Positions 10,493 to 21,659 of a stretch of 64,000 nt of DNA are shown here, one piece after another. The notes under the pieces are model-generated. The model saw only the letters and a list, made by a program, of their open reading frames with translations. It made no database searches and was not told the DNA's origin. Numbering within the stretch: position 1 is the stretch's first letter; each line of letters starts with the position of its first letter. The DNA is from Septoria linicola (lineage: Eukaryota > Ascomycota > Dothideomycetes > Mycosphaerellales > Mycosphaerellaceae), in contig CP099427.1 in the NCBI GenBank assembly GCA_024114885.1, positions 930,001 to 994,000 of the forward strand. Reading direction: 5' to 3'. The position numbers were made by a program, and so were the translations under genes.

Positions 10493-12029
10493 GGCGGCGG
10501 CAGGGCCAGTCCGAGGCGAGGGAAGACAACGCGACTCATCAAGCTCCGGTCATGACATCCTTTGCCGTGGCGCTTGTGCAGTTGCTGCCGGGGAATAGAA
10601 CAGGCTGGCTGGCTGGTCGGCGGACTCTCAGGTTGGTCGCTGTCCGTGCAACAGCAGGGAATAGATGGACCGCTGTCGACGGGGCCTGCGAAGATCGAGT
10701 GGAGCTGTGTGGAGAATTTCCACCTGGCCAGGCGCGTCGTCCAAGTCGAATAAATTCGCGGCTATGTTGTGGCAGCTGTGTGAGCGCGGTAGATGCTTCG
10801 TCCTTGAGTCAGTGGTTGGCAGGAACAAGTTCTGGCGGTCTTCAGGCCCGCGACATCACCGAATGAAACAGCTTCCACAGAGGGTCACCTCAAACCCCTG
10901 CACAAACAACACAACTTCCAGTACATCATCGTGCCGGCTACACTTCGCCTCAATAGAATGCCCCAGGATTCGAGAACGTCGCACTCCATCAATTTTATCT
11001 TTCGGCGCACCAAACGCACACCCGTTACTCGTCCGGATGTGCGGACGCGATGCTCCTGCAGCCGCGTTTGTGACAAGCTACTAAGTTAGTTCAGGAAGCA
11101 GATAGGCGAGAGTTGCGAGCCGCAGCATCTCCGGACCATGAATCGAACAAATACTCTTTCACAATGCGCTCATCTCCTTGCGCTTGCCGACCGGGCTGAA
11201 ATTGGGAACTGGAAACCGTCCTCCGCCGTGCAGTAACTCGCAGTGTGCCTTGCAGTAGCAAATACGCCTGTACTACCGCGCCGTACTCTGATGCGGGAGT
11301 GTACCCACCAAAACAACATTCTGTACGACCAGATTTGAGGCCCGACGATTGCGACTGCAGATTTATTGGTTGCGTCGCAGATGACTTCGAAACGAGGCTC
11401 AACAGCTCTGCTCCAACTGTCAACCACATGTGAACAACGTGCTGTAGCAAGGGACTAGAGAGCTCTGCTGCTGCATTGTTTCACTGGTACTCAGGGCTCT
11501 CTGCTGGTCTGAACGCTGATCCTAGCTAGCTCATCCTACAAGCAACATAGTGAAGATACAGCTGTAGAAAAGGTCGGTCTGATACTCCAGAGGCGGGATG
11601 TGTGTGCGCTGTGCATGAGATGATGTCTGGTGCCTTCGTTTCACAACGACTAACGTGTGAGGCTCATTTCGCTAGAGCAAACGTACAAGGCGAAGGGCAG
11701 CCAGAATGGTCACTTACAATTGATATAACGTGCTATAGAACGCTTCACATCGCTAGTTAGTCATGTTTTGAGGTCCTAACACACATTGTAAGAACTCTGA
11801 GTGCTCAGAGAGTCGTTTGCTACAGCTCTTCAGCATGGTCTGAAGTTTCATTCACACTCGTTATGCATACTAAATCGTCACCCTCGTGAGCAGTCCCATG
11901 CTGTGCTGGAAAGCAAGGTCCCGCCATGTTGTACTCCAGCGCCTGCCATATGAGCCTGTCCTCGATACCAGATGCATGTCATTCGACCCTTTCCAATCAA
12001 ACGCCAGCTAGATGCAGAGATGACTGAAA
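10493..12029. other. Intergenic region upstream of the RhoGEF gene
   Basis: About 1.5 kb with ordinary base composition between the RhoGEF start and the methyltransferase stop. It should contain the RhoGEF promoter and 5' UTR and the methyltransferase 3' UTR. Short frames on both strands (for example 10665-11084 plus, 11091-11450 minus) show no domain or signal peptide and overlap one another. I see no tRNA, repeat or intron-linked exon here. Confidence 0.6.
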
Positions 12030-13222
12030 TCATCTCGATTTGCTTCTCCTCTCCCTTCTCCTCGTAGGCACCTCTTCCTCGCTATTGTTCCGAGGACTAA
12101 GGCTTAATCGATGATCTTTGCCCCGGAAAACATGCATGCCCACATCTGTCGCCCAGTCCGAGTAGCCCTGCCCAGGCTCTCCAGGTAGGGCAAGCCGCAT
12201 ATTGCCCTCCTCGACCAGTCCTGCATTCTTCATAAGATCGAAGAAGGCAGCCTCGCTGTCGTGGCGCGTTTTCGTAGACACCACAATCACTGCTTTGGGC
12301 GATCGAGCGACGAGCGACACGAGCATGCCTACTAGAGGCTCTAGAGTATCTGTGTTGTACGTGCACTCCGATACAATGATAAGGTCGTTCTTGCGATTTT
12401 CCAAGTTCGCAGGCAATGGCTGAAGCCAATCTAGAGACTGAAATCGTGCTTTGGAAGACATCGCTGGATTCATTCTCGCAATGTTCGCTTCGACCAGCTC
12501 TTCAGCCTCGTCCAGATCGGTCAATAGAACATCACAGTCCGGGATAGTCTGGGCAACACTAATTCCCACCGTACCACAGCCACAGCCTAGCTCGATGATG
12601 TGAGTTCTCCGGTATGTTGCTGATATCAAAACATATTCCAGAAGAGGTAGAGTCTCCGGATCCTGCAGCGAGATGATCTGATCGATGTGCTGTGCAAGTG
12701 CTTGGCTGCCGTCCCACAGATGTCGCGCAATGCTGTCGCCTGCATCCTCCAGTAGAGATAGTGCTCGCTCGCCGACTGACTTGAACCGCCTCTCAACGCG
12801 CCAGCCAGACTCGAACTGTCCTTTAATAGGATTCAATGTACCGCTCCAGACATCCGCGAACGGGGGCATGAGGTCTGTAACTTTTGTGCCTCTCACAGCG
12901 ACGTGCACACACGCAGGCCACTCCACATCCTGTCGGGATAGATCGATCGAAACGTTCAGTGAGCGAGCACCCGCCTGCCATTGCACTCTTTTCCGTAGAT
13001 ATATATCGCCGTCATCTTCTGGAGCACGAATTGAGACAACCAAGTCGAGGTCGTTTGGATAGAATGTCTCGCCAAGGTCGGTTGTGATTGTAAGGACGGC
13101 TTTGAGCAGGATCGTAGCGCGGTCTACATGCACCTTTGGTGTCTTTAAGAAGCGAACTTTACACAAGTCAGTCAGCACAATCTCAATCCACCCCTTCCTG
13201 AAGATTGCTTACTGTAATGCAT
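12030..13222 (-). CDS. SAM-dependent methyltransferase, family 16 (METTL21/22-like), two exons
   Basis: Exons 13222-13213 and 13156-12030 give 378 residues. The 56-nt intron (13212-13157) has donor GTAAGC, a CTGAC branch site and an AG acceptor. The spliced start reads MHYIRFLKTPKV. An unspliced start at 13178 would keep the frame but uses bases inside this intron. Residues 1 to about 140 form a beta-rich N-terminal region. The class I methyltransferase core follows: motif I ELGCGCGTVG at 192-201, an acidic strand-2 end (LLTDLDEAEE), and E-C-T-Y at 267-270, which fits the [DE]xxY motif of lysine methyltransferase family 16. The tail is basic (RRRERRSKSR). Family members methylate lysines of elongation factors, chaperones or nuclear proteins. 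The substrate here is unknown. The neighbours suggest no shared pathway. Confidence 0.85.
13157..13212 (-). other. Intron 1 of the methyltransferase gene
   Basis: A 56-nt intron read on the minus strand as GTAAGC...CTGACTGAC...AAAG. Splicing joins ATG CAT TAC A to TT CGC TTC and keeps the methyltransferase frame. The other two phases give early stops or lose the frame. Confidence 0.75.
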
Positions 13223-14668
13223 AGCTGCTTGCGATACTGGTCAAGAGCACGTCCGCGACCAGCAATGCGTGAAGACACGTCTATAGCGAAAAGGCTGGTC
13301 GACCAGAAATGGAAAAGAATGTGAGTCGGAGAGCTTACCAGCTTAGACTTGCTAACTAGTCGCAGAGGCTCAGCCTGCACTTACATCTCACGGGGGCGCC
13401 TCCGAAGTATCATCCGGAAGCTCTGTAGCCTCCCATCGCTGTAGCGGTCTGTTGCCTGACATGTGATGTTTCAACGTGCACAAGAGAGGACCCGCGAATG
13501 CAGTGTGGGAGCCACAGAGGGTCTAGACTGTGCTACGCCGATCTCTGTGCCTCGAGGAAGCGCGCCTGGATCGAAGGTTTTGCGGGCGACAGCTTCTGCC
13601 AGCAACAAGAACCGACGCTTCGGACCGTTGCAGACCTTTCTCATTGGACGATCGTAGGGCGCTGGTCCCGGTGCCGCGTTCTGTTTGATGAATTCAGCGA
13701 CAGCATCGTCGATATGAGAACAAGCCGCTCTGCAGTCGCGATGAACGCAGCTGTCGCGGTCGAAGCCTCACTGGTTTCAAGCCTTACTTCGATCGAACGA
13801 TTCACATACTGTTTAGTCCTCGCAAATATTCCCATCATACAGAGACAGATCTGATCAGAGGCTCAACGCAATCTGACGTGAATGTGTACAATCTGATCGC
13901 AGAACAATTGCGAGGGGCTGGTCGCGCAGTATTCGAGGAAGCGTATCTAGGGTCACTACAGCTCAATGCCAACTCTGATCTGAATCGAAGCTGGCATCGC
14001 ACACCACCGAGTGAGAGACAACTGTTTGTTCAGAGAGCGCCATCGGTATTCAGTCAACTGTCCGATTGCGAAACAGCTGTCTGACTGATACGATAACACT
14101 TTTGCCAGGTATCAACTGACTTTCTGAATCTTATAAGATTGTGTGAATGCAATGTTGTTGTTAGGCAGTCTACCAACCTGGGTAACTGATGGCTTTACTT
14201 AGACCTGATCTTAGGGTTTACTAAACTTAATCCTGGGACGACGACGACGACGTTCTGACAGCAATCGCTGATTTTGTAGACAGTGACTCCGACTTGTTCT
14301 GGAACTATCGTGTTGTTTGTAAGGCTATAGGACGATCGGCTGGCAGTAGCGTTCTAGAAGAGCAATTGATCGAATTAACTAAATCTTGGATATAAGTCTT
14401 CTCTTTAGAAGTGTCTACACAGTTGATTAAAAGCTGGACCGGTTGAGTTGGACAACTGTCCGACCGTCTGAGTGCAGCACGAGTTTTTGCGTGATTGCTT
14501 GAATGCCATAACTTGTCAACTTACGGCTGACTATTACATCTGCCTGACTACAGATCATCTCGCGCATAACAACTCCAGTTGAAAATCCACAGTCATGTCT
14601 TTGATCGCCAAGCACCATTGATGACCCTGAGTTGGACTTCCCGTGCATCGCCCACAACTCTCTCTGGC
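13223..14668. other. Intergenic region between methyltransferase and glycosidase genes
   Basis: About 1.4 kb. It should hold the methyltransferase promoter and the glycosidase 3' UTR. A (GAC)5 microsatellite lies at 14237-14251. The frames at 13498-13854 (plus) and 14427-14657 (minus) have no recognisable domain. Nothing else stands out. Confidence 0.6.
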
Positions 14669-16255
14669 CTACTGAGCGAACACATCGATCGTGTATGCCG
14701 AATCCAAATTCTGATTAAGCGTAATGACAGCTTTGTTATTGCTAACAGCCAGCGTACGGTTCGAGACCACGATCGGGCTGTCCACGCGGCCTCCGTTATT
14801 GTATGGAATCTCTCTGATCAGTGCGCGTAGCGTGGAACGTCCGTTATACGCTGGCACAGCATTGACGTTTGAGATCGTGATGGGATAAGATCCAGTCTGT
14901 CCACGAGTGCCGGCAAGGATGTGCACGACGCCGATGTTGCGCTCCTGGGTTACGTATAGGTCATAACAGGTGCTCACAGTCGCTCCGGCCGACGTGATCA
15001 GACCTTTCTGCATCTTGGTGTAGTAATTCAACACATGCCAGTCGCCTAGCTTGTAAAAGTTGCTACTCTTGTCTGAGCCACCGGGGCCCAGGATCTTAGC
15101 CATGTCATTGTGCAGACCAACGCGCGATCCCCAGTTCTAAGAGTAGCCATCAGATTTTGGCCGACTGCTTCATGTGGGTGGTGAACTTACAGCTCGCAGG
15201 CCTGTGATGCCGGTGCGCTCAAAACGCTCGATGAACCAGGCAGTATAGGCTGGGGTCTGCTCATCAGGAGCGGCATACTCGTTGAGCTGGAATGGCCTGC
15301 TAGGCAGTCCATATCTTGACAATACCTGGTTCAACTGATTCTGAGTGTTGACAGGATCGTTGCCGCAGTTTGGAGAGTTCCTGCCATTCAGCTGGTGTGC
15401 ACTGTACCAGTCGGGAATCTAGATCAACGAAGCTTGTCAGCGCTGTTCCAAGGTCTAGATAAGTCGTCCGACCTTGTTTGTCTTCTTGATGTGGTCCGCA
15501 TAAGTGGTCCACCAACCATTGTCGAGGCCTGGCTGGCTAGCAGTAGATGGTCCAACTAGTATAGCACTGCTCAATGCGGCACGATACTTATCGTAGGCAA
15601 AATCCCATGCCTGAAGGTACTGAGCCTGGGAACGAGGCCAGAAGCCATTTCCGTCCGGCTCGTTCCAGATGTCGATGTAGAGATTGGTGAGCATGTTGCT
15701 ACACGGAGCATGTCAGCCGAGCTCAGGTTACATGCACTTAAACACTCACTTTGACTTCAAGCTAGCGATCAACTTGTCCAAAAATCTGCCCCACTCCGAG
15801 CAATCGCCATTATCGCAAGGGTAGATGTTCGTGGTGCTCTCGAAGCTGTCAGCTCCCCAGATGTCGTGTGGTAGCAGCACAAAGCGGGAATTCGTGTCCA
15901 GGGCTCGCATATCGCGATAGTTGCTCAAGGTCGACGCAAACCGTGCGTCGTAACCACTCGTGTTTCTGTTGCTGACATCTGCAGCATATCCAGGGAAAGG
16001 AATCTGAGCACCTCCGGCGCGAAGCCATGAGATACCAGCATCTGCGTAAAACCCTCCCCAGATCGAGCGACTTGGAGCAGCCTGAGGAGAGTATGCTGGA
16101 TTGTTGGGAAGCCCATACAGGATTCCAGCCCCCTTGCGGTCAGGAACATCACCTGATACTGCGAGATCAACATATCCTTGACCACCTAGGTTGCTTTGGG
16201 CTTGGACAGGTACACTGAGGATGCTTGCCACGAGGGAAGCGGTAAGGGCGAACAT
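14669..16255 (-). CDS. Secreted clan GH-A glycoside hydrolase, GH39-like, four exons
   Basis: Exons 16255-15750, 15698-15473, 15418-15191 and 15136-14669 give 475 residues. Introns are 51, 54 and 54 nt. The first and third have good donors (GTGAGT, GTAAGT). The second has a weak GTCGGA donor but a GCTGAC branch site and TAG acceptor, and the phases fit. The protein starts with a signal peptide (MFALTASLVASILSVPVQAQ), so it is probably secreted. IDIWNEPDG in exon 2 gives the clan GH-A acid/base Glu182. FQLNEYAAPDEQ in exon 3 gives the likely nucleophile Glu291. The C-terminal 150 residues look like a beta-sandwich accessory domain. GH39 enzymes act on xylosides and related plant or fungal glycans. 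The exact family and substrate are uncertain. The start lies only about 400 bp from the RIP-mutated retrotransposon block. Confidence 0.85.
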
Positions 16256-16656
16256 GCTTGCGAATGACTCTTAGTACCTCTAGGGACTGTTCGTGAGAGT
16301 ACTGTCTGATACGATGCTAGAAAGCCGCTCTTATACTACCTCGTACCTATACCGTCCGCTACTAGGAATGAAGGTCCCTGTCGCGTATACGCAAAAATCT
16401 GACCTCGTTGGTCTCGGAACTACGTCGCGCCGCGCACGTAATAGCCTCCGCGTCTTGGCAAGTAACAACACCTTTACGGTGCCAATAATAGTATAATGCC
16501 TGCGATAATAGCTTCTTTAATCTATTGTATTATAGTATAGGGTGCGCGCTTTTATAAGCGGCTTATAGTTTCTATTATAAAGCGTAGAATACTATCTATA
16601 ATAGAAAGAGTATACTTTCTACTATTTAGTACGATAGGTAGCGTCTCTTAAAGTAG
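16256..16656. other. Boundary between gene DNA and the RIP-mutated block
   Basis: From 16256 to about 16490 the sequence has normal composition and should contain the glycosidase promoter. From about 16497 it turns AT-rich and CA/TG-poor, some 160 bp before the first recognised LTR base at 16657. I could not match 16497-16656 to any element in the window. It may be unique DNA mutated by spread of RIP, or an older repeat remnant. Confidence 0.6.
16328..16335 (-). promoter_or_regulatory. Possible TATA element of the glycosidase gene
   Basis: TATAAGAG on the minus strand, about 73 bp upstream of the ATG at 16255. Spacing is plausible for a fungal promoter, but this is a motif match only. Confidence 0.3.
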
Positions 16657-16936
16657 TAATAGATAATAACTACTCTAATACTAACCTCCTAGGTAGGTAT
16701 AAGAGTAGTCGCTATAGAATAAGACCTATTTAGAGAGTAATAGTCTTATAATACGTTAATTAAATAGTAGTAACGAGCTTAAAATAGTAGCTCTAGGACT
16801 AAGAGCTATATACTAGGACTATAGAACATTGAATTAATTATATAGAGTAAATATTACTATCTTAGAAACGAGCTACTATCTTACTTTTATACTAAAACTA
16901 CTAAGTATAGTATATAGGTAGGCCTTTACCTTACTA
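16657..16936 (-). repeat. R0 3' LTR (about 280 bp)
   Basis: Matches the four other Gypsy LTRs in the window over its full length. Read on the plus strand it starts TAATAGATAATAAC and ends CCTTACTA. The TA...TA ends are what RIP would leave of TG...CA. The 4 bp before it are GTAG; the partner LTR lies beyond the right edge. Confidence 0.88.
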
Positions 16937-17058
16937 ATCCTCTCTTCCTTAGTATCTAACTAGATACCTAACTACTCGTAGATCTTACTTAGAATTACTT
17001 AAAACTAGCTAGTTTTTCTATTAAAGTCTATTAAACTTTTAATTAGAGGCCTATTAAA

Positions 17059-17083
17059 TAGTTACCTTTTCTAACGATAACTA
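17059..17083. repeat. 25-bp palindrome, R0 copy 4 (downstream of ORF3)
   Basis: Imperfect copy of the TAGTTATCGTTT / AAACGATAACTA inverted repeat, between the end of ORF3 and the 3' LTR of R0. Confidence 0.65.
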
Positions 17084-17084
17084 C

Positions 17085-20000
17085 TAAAAACATCTTCTTA
17101 GATCCGATTATTATTCGCTAGCTACTACTCTTCTACTATATCCTTAGAGATCTCCTTAGAGACGGCCTCTCTCTTCTTCGATACTAATATTTCTAAGTTA
17201 CTATCTACGCTTATAAAGCTAGCTTTACTAAATACCTACTTCTTAATATCTATAGCTATAGTATAGATAGTATCGAATTAAGCTTTAGCCGTAGTCTACT
17301 ATTTAGCTATATAGACCTTGAACTCCTCCTTACTTATACTAAAGAGCTTCTTTATCTCTATACTTACTACCTAATCCGTCTATAGAACTCGGCCTACTAA
17401 GGTATTAGAAATCGAGCCTAGGCCGGTTAGAAGTACCTTAGTAGCGAAGGGTTTTATTACTCGCGTAGGGTATATAGTACTAGAAGCTATAAAAGGTATC
17501 TACTCGTAGTAGAGATATACGCTATAGATCGTAGGAACGTTAACGTAGTTACTATTAGGTAGCTTATCTAACGTTCGACTATTAGAGTAGGCTAGAAACA
17601 CTATTAGAATTATACGATACTCTTCGCCTATACGAGTATACCGCTAAGGGATATAGGAGTACGAAATAACTAGCGAGCCCGTATTAGTATAAGGATTCTT
17701 CTAACTAAGCTTAAGATTAGCTTTTATTTCGTTAGTAATTACTAGAGGTATAGTCTCGACGAAGCCTATACTATAGCTTTACTTATTAGTAATAATACGC
17801 CTCGCTAGCTACTTTACCTTCTTAAGATTAAAGAGCCTATTACTAATTATATCCGAGGTTAGTAAAAATCGCTCTCTATTACTAGTATCGTCTAGAGAGA
17901 TCGTAAACTAAACCTAATTAAGGCCCTTCTCTTTAAGTAGTATATTCTTATTTAAGGCGATATACTAGAAGCCGTTAGAGTAGTTAGAACCTACCTTATC
18001 GTCGAAGATATAAAAGGTAGTAGATAGGTAGGCTATATACTTAATAGTCGTATACGGAGTAGTAACTAGCTAGTATAGCTATAGTAAAGGATATTAGTAA
18101 AGAAGCTATTAGGATAGCGAGTACTATATACTACGAGACTAACTATACTAACTAATAGCTATATTATACTATCGATATACTATAAACTTATACTATATAG
18201 CTTCGAGTAAAGAGTCTAGGATCTAAAATAGGCCTCTAGTAGAAGAAGAATAAAAGAGAAAGCTATAATCGATCTAGGTACTCTTATTACTATTATAGTC
18301 TAAGAGCTCCTAAGCCCTCTAATAGACGTTAGAAGTAACCTTCAAGTCTACTTCGGTTACTATAAACTAAAAGGGTCCGAGATAGCTTCCTCCTATCTCG
18401 CGTATTAGAGCGTTAATATCGTCCTCTAGTTCCTAAGCGTTAGTACTCTTCTTACTACGACGAGAGTATCCTACTAGCTTAGGAAAGAAAGTATTCGCTT
18501 CTAGCTTAAACTACGTCTAGTTTTAAGTATTCTAGGTAATAAGGGCTTAGAGATTAGCTATACTACCTATCTAAACAATACGCTAGTAGAGAGTATACGT
18601 TACGTTAGCTGTCTTTAGTAGCTTTAAACCTATAGTATTACCTATCTTAGTTATATATTCTTTATAAAGAGGCTAGCTAAGGTATAGAAGAATATTAATT
18701 AAAGCGTAGCTCTTAGCTACTTTCTTCTTCTCCTAGATATTATCGACTTCTTTAAGAGCTTCGCTAACGATTATATAGTAGTAGACTTTAGAGGTAATAC
18801 TATTCTTTATATAAGCCTAGTAATATAGATTAGGCTCTAAGTCGCTCTCGAGCTTAATTCTACTATTATCTTCTAGTACGATTAGCGATAGGCGTTATAG
18901 ACCTAGTAGTAGCTTCGTCGTAGGTAATACTTAGTCTTATATAGGATCGCTATTACTCGAAGCGCTTAGTATAAGAGAAGTCTCGATCGAGGTAATAATA
19001 GTTTCTCTAGTACGAATTCTAGTAAGCCTCCTACTCTTATAAAAGACGAGCGTAGGCTTCTTTATAGAGCTTAGCGTTAACTTCTCTAACTAAGCTTTTA
19101 GCCTCTATATAGTACTAGGCGATATAGAATCTCTAAGGTAAGGCTCTAGGATCGTAAGTAAATTACCTTCTCCTTCTCTTTCTTAACTAGAGTTCTAAGT
19201 AGGACTAGATAAAGATAGGCTCTTAGGCGTAGAGGAAGAGGGTCGTCTATTAGGTCTTAGGTTTCTAGGAGGAGGTAATAGTCTATAGGATATTAAGGGC
19301 TATTTCTCTACTACTAAGAATATATAGGTCGGTTCTTTAAAGATCTCTTCTTTAGTAAGCTTAACTATAAATCCGTACTAATTAAGTCTATAGCCTACCT
19401 CTAGGCGCGCTTCTCTTATCTTATAGCTAAATACGTCGACCTATAAGAGCTTTTTCTTAAACTTGTTCTAGTAGCGTCTCCTATCTAAGTTCGTATTAAT
19501 AAAGCCTAAGCCTTACGAGCTAGGAGTCTTCTTACTTCTCTATAGCTAAAAATACTAGCTATAAGAGAATATGTTCGCTACCTACTAATAGAAACAATCT
19601 TACTTTTACTACGCTAAGAAAACCTAGTCTTTAGGCTCGCTCTCTTTAAAGACGCCTTTATACTTATTTAACTATTAATAAAGGTTCCTAAGTATCTCTT
19701 TATTATATAAGACTTAGTTAAGAAAAAGGAAGTTCTACTCGTACTTAAACTCTATACGTAGCTACTACTAGATTAAGTTTCTCTTTTTTACTAAGTCTCG
19801 GCTTTCTTAGTATATCTTCTTTATATTATCGCGCTTTACGCTCTACGCATTAAGGTACTTTAGTAAAATCTTAGTAGAAAGGCGTTTAAAGAAGTTAAAC
19901 ACGCTAATCTTTATCTCGTCGTTTACTTCCTCGACTTACTTAAGTACTAAGTCGACGCTCTTCTCTTAGTCTTATAGTATCTCTAGCGATAGAATAGCTT

Positions 20001-20250
20001 TAGTAGTATTATTAAGGTTCGTTATACTAGTAAGAGGTCCGCTTAAGGCCTAGAAACTAATAAGAGAGCCTTCGCGATTAGTATAAGCGAGCGCTATACC
20101 TTATATAGAACTTAAAGAAGCTATCTTTTATCGTTTCTTCGAAGACTCTTATCTAAGTAGTTCTTATATAGGACTTCGAATAAGCGAGATAGAAGACGAA
20201 AGCGCTAGTCTTAATAGCTTAGGCGTTAAAGAACGCTAGAAAGGGGAAGT
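17085..20250 (-). pseudogene. R0 ORF3, broken, function unrecognised
   Basis: Counterpart of the R2 third ORF described at 33860-56480. It matches R2 (reverse orientation) and R1 (same orientation) throughout and carries the RIP pattern of TAG/TAA at Gln/Trp positions. I do not recognise the protein. In this copy it is contiguous, so it gives the best view of the uninterrupted ORF3 length, roughly 1,000 codons. Confidence 0.65.
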
Positions 20251-20625
20251 CTTATTCTTTATACGCGATAGAGAAAGAGAACGTCTTTAATTAGTTATAT
20301 TAGTAGCTTAGAGCGATATAAAGTGCGTAACTAGTAATAAGTAACTTAAATAGCGAGAAGAGTCGAGCGCGTAACTAGTTATAGAGTTTTCTATTATATT
20401 AGTTACCGCTTACGTATATAAATAGCTATATAGCGTTACTAGGTAGTAACGAAAGATAAGAATCGAACTTAATAGAAGTAAGGCTCTATAGTAACTAATT
20501 AATAGTTAGTAAGGAAGAAGAGATCGTTTAGAGCGTAAAAGTAGTCTAATTATATATCTTATCGTAGTAGCGTAACTACTATTAGAATTAGAGGTCTATA
20601 CGTAAGGCTTAGTTATATAAGGTTT

Positions 20626-20650
20626 TAGTTATTATTTAAAAAGATAACTA
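20626..20650. repeat. 25-bp palindrome, R0 copy 3 (between pol and ORF3)
   Basis: TAGTTATTATTT followed by the arm AAAGATAACTA. It is a RIP-decayed copy located between the integrase tail and ORF3 of R0. Confidence 0.65.
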
Positions 20651-21394
20651 AAAGTTTACTTTACCTTAACGCTTCTATAGCCGTCGTATACTACTAACGC
20701 TACTACTAACTACTATAGTATATACCTTACTATCGCCGATAAGGACTAAGACTTAGATACTATCGTCGTTACCTCTACTAACTTAAAAGAGCCTTATTTT
20801 TTATATATCTAGTCGACTTACTAGATCGCGCTTTCTATATCGTAAGAGACTACTAGTACTATAATTAATAGCTAGAAAGGGGCTATTAGAGCCGTTATTA
20901 CTAAGGATTTAAGCTTCTCTACCTTTATATAGGCTAAAAACCTTAAACTTTAAGAATTCTCTATTAGAAACTAATATTTTTAGCGATTTCTTTAGTTAGG
21001 CGAAAATTAGTAGTAAAAAGACCTTTAGGATAGATAACCCTTATCTCTCTTCTTCGATTAGCGATAGAAAAGGGCTCTAGGAAGGTAGATTATAGTACTA
21101 ATCTTAGAAATCGCTAGTAGAAAAGAGCTTTAAGAGTATAGATCTAGCTTAGATTTTTAAGACCTAGTAGTAGAAAGTAGCTTAGGATAGCTAACTTTTA
21201 TAGCGATAGTAGGCTTAGGACTTAGAAAAAGGAGTAGGATAGTAGCTTAACTAGTAGATATAGAATCTATACTTAAAGGTTAAGCTTAAGAGAGTAACTA
21301 GCTATATAGATACTTATCTTAGCTATAGAAAATAGCGTCGAGATAGTTAGGATTAGCTAGATTTCTACTAATCTAGTAGAAGAGGAGCTCGGGA

Positions 21395-21606
21395 AGCTTA
21401 GATTAGAGCTCGATAGTAGCTCTAGAAATAAAAGAAGTACTTAGGATAGCTAAGATTTAGCTAGATTTATACTAGTCTAGTAAATTATAAGCTTAGAAAG
21501 CTCCGATTAGAGCTTAATAGTAGCTTTAGGACTAAGAGAAGCGCTTAGAAAGATTAGATTAGAGCTCGATAGTAGCTCTAGGAATAAAAAGAAGTACTCG
21601 AGATAG
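21395..21606. repeat. Degenerate repeat array downstream of integrase, R0
   Basis: Three related units of about 55 bp, each with GATTAGAGCT, ATAGTAGCT and a GAAG(T/C)(A/G)CT core. A spacer of about 40 bp separates units 1 and 2. Equivalent arrays occur in R1 (40206-40410, three units) and R2 (32604-32698, two units). Confidence 0.6.
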
Positions 21607-21659
21607 TATAATCTTAGAAAGATTAGCTTTTTTTATAGTAGAGGCTAGGCTTTAGTAGC

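Noticed and set aside
12030..13178. Methyltransferase start at the ATG at 13178
   Set aside because: It lies in a well-formed 56-nt intron. The spliced start at 13222 keeps the frame and gives a natural N-terminus.
13498..13854. Possible 118-residue gene on the plus strand
   Set aside because: No recognisable domain, mixed composition, overlapping frames on both strands, and no splice or promoter support.
14205..14225. TTAGGG resembling a telomere repeat
   Set aside because: Only one copy is present; no array.
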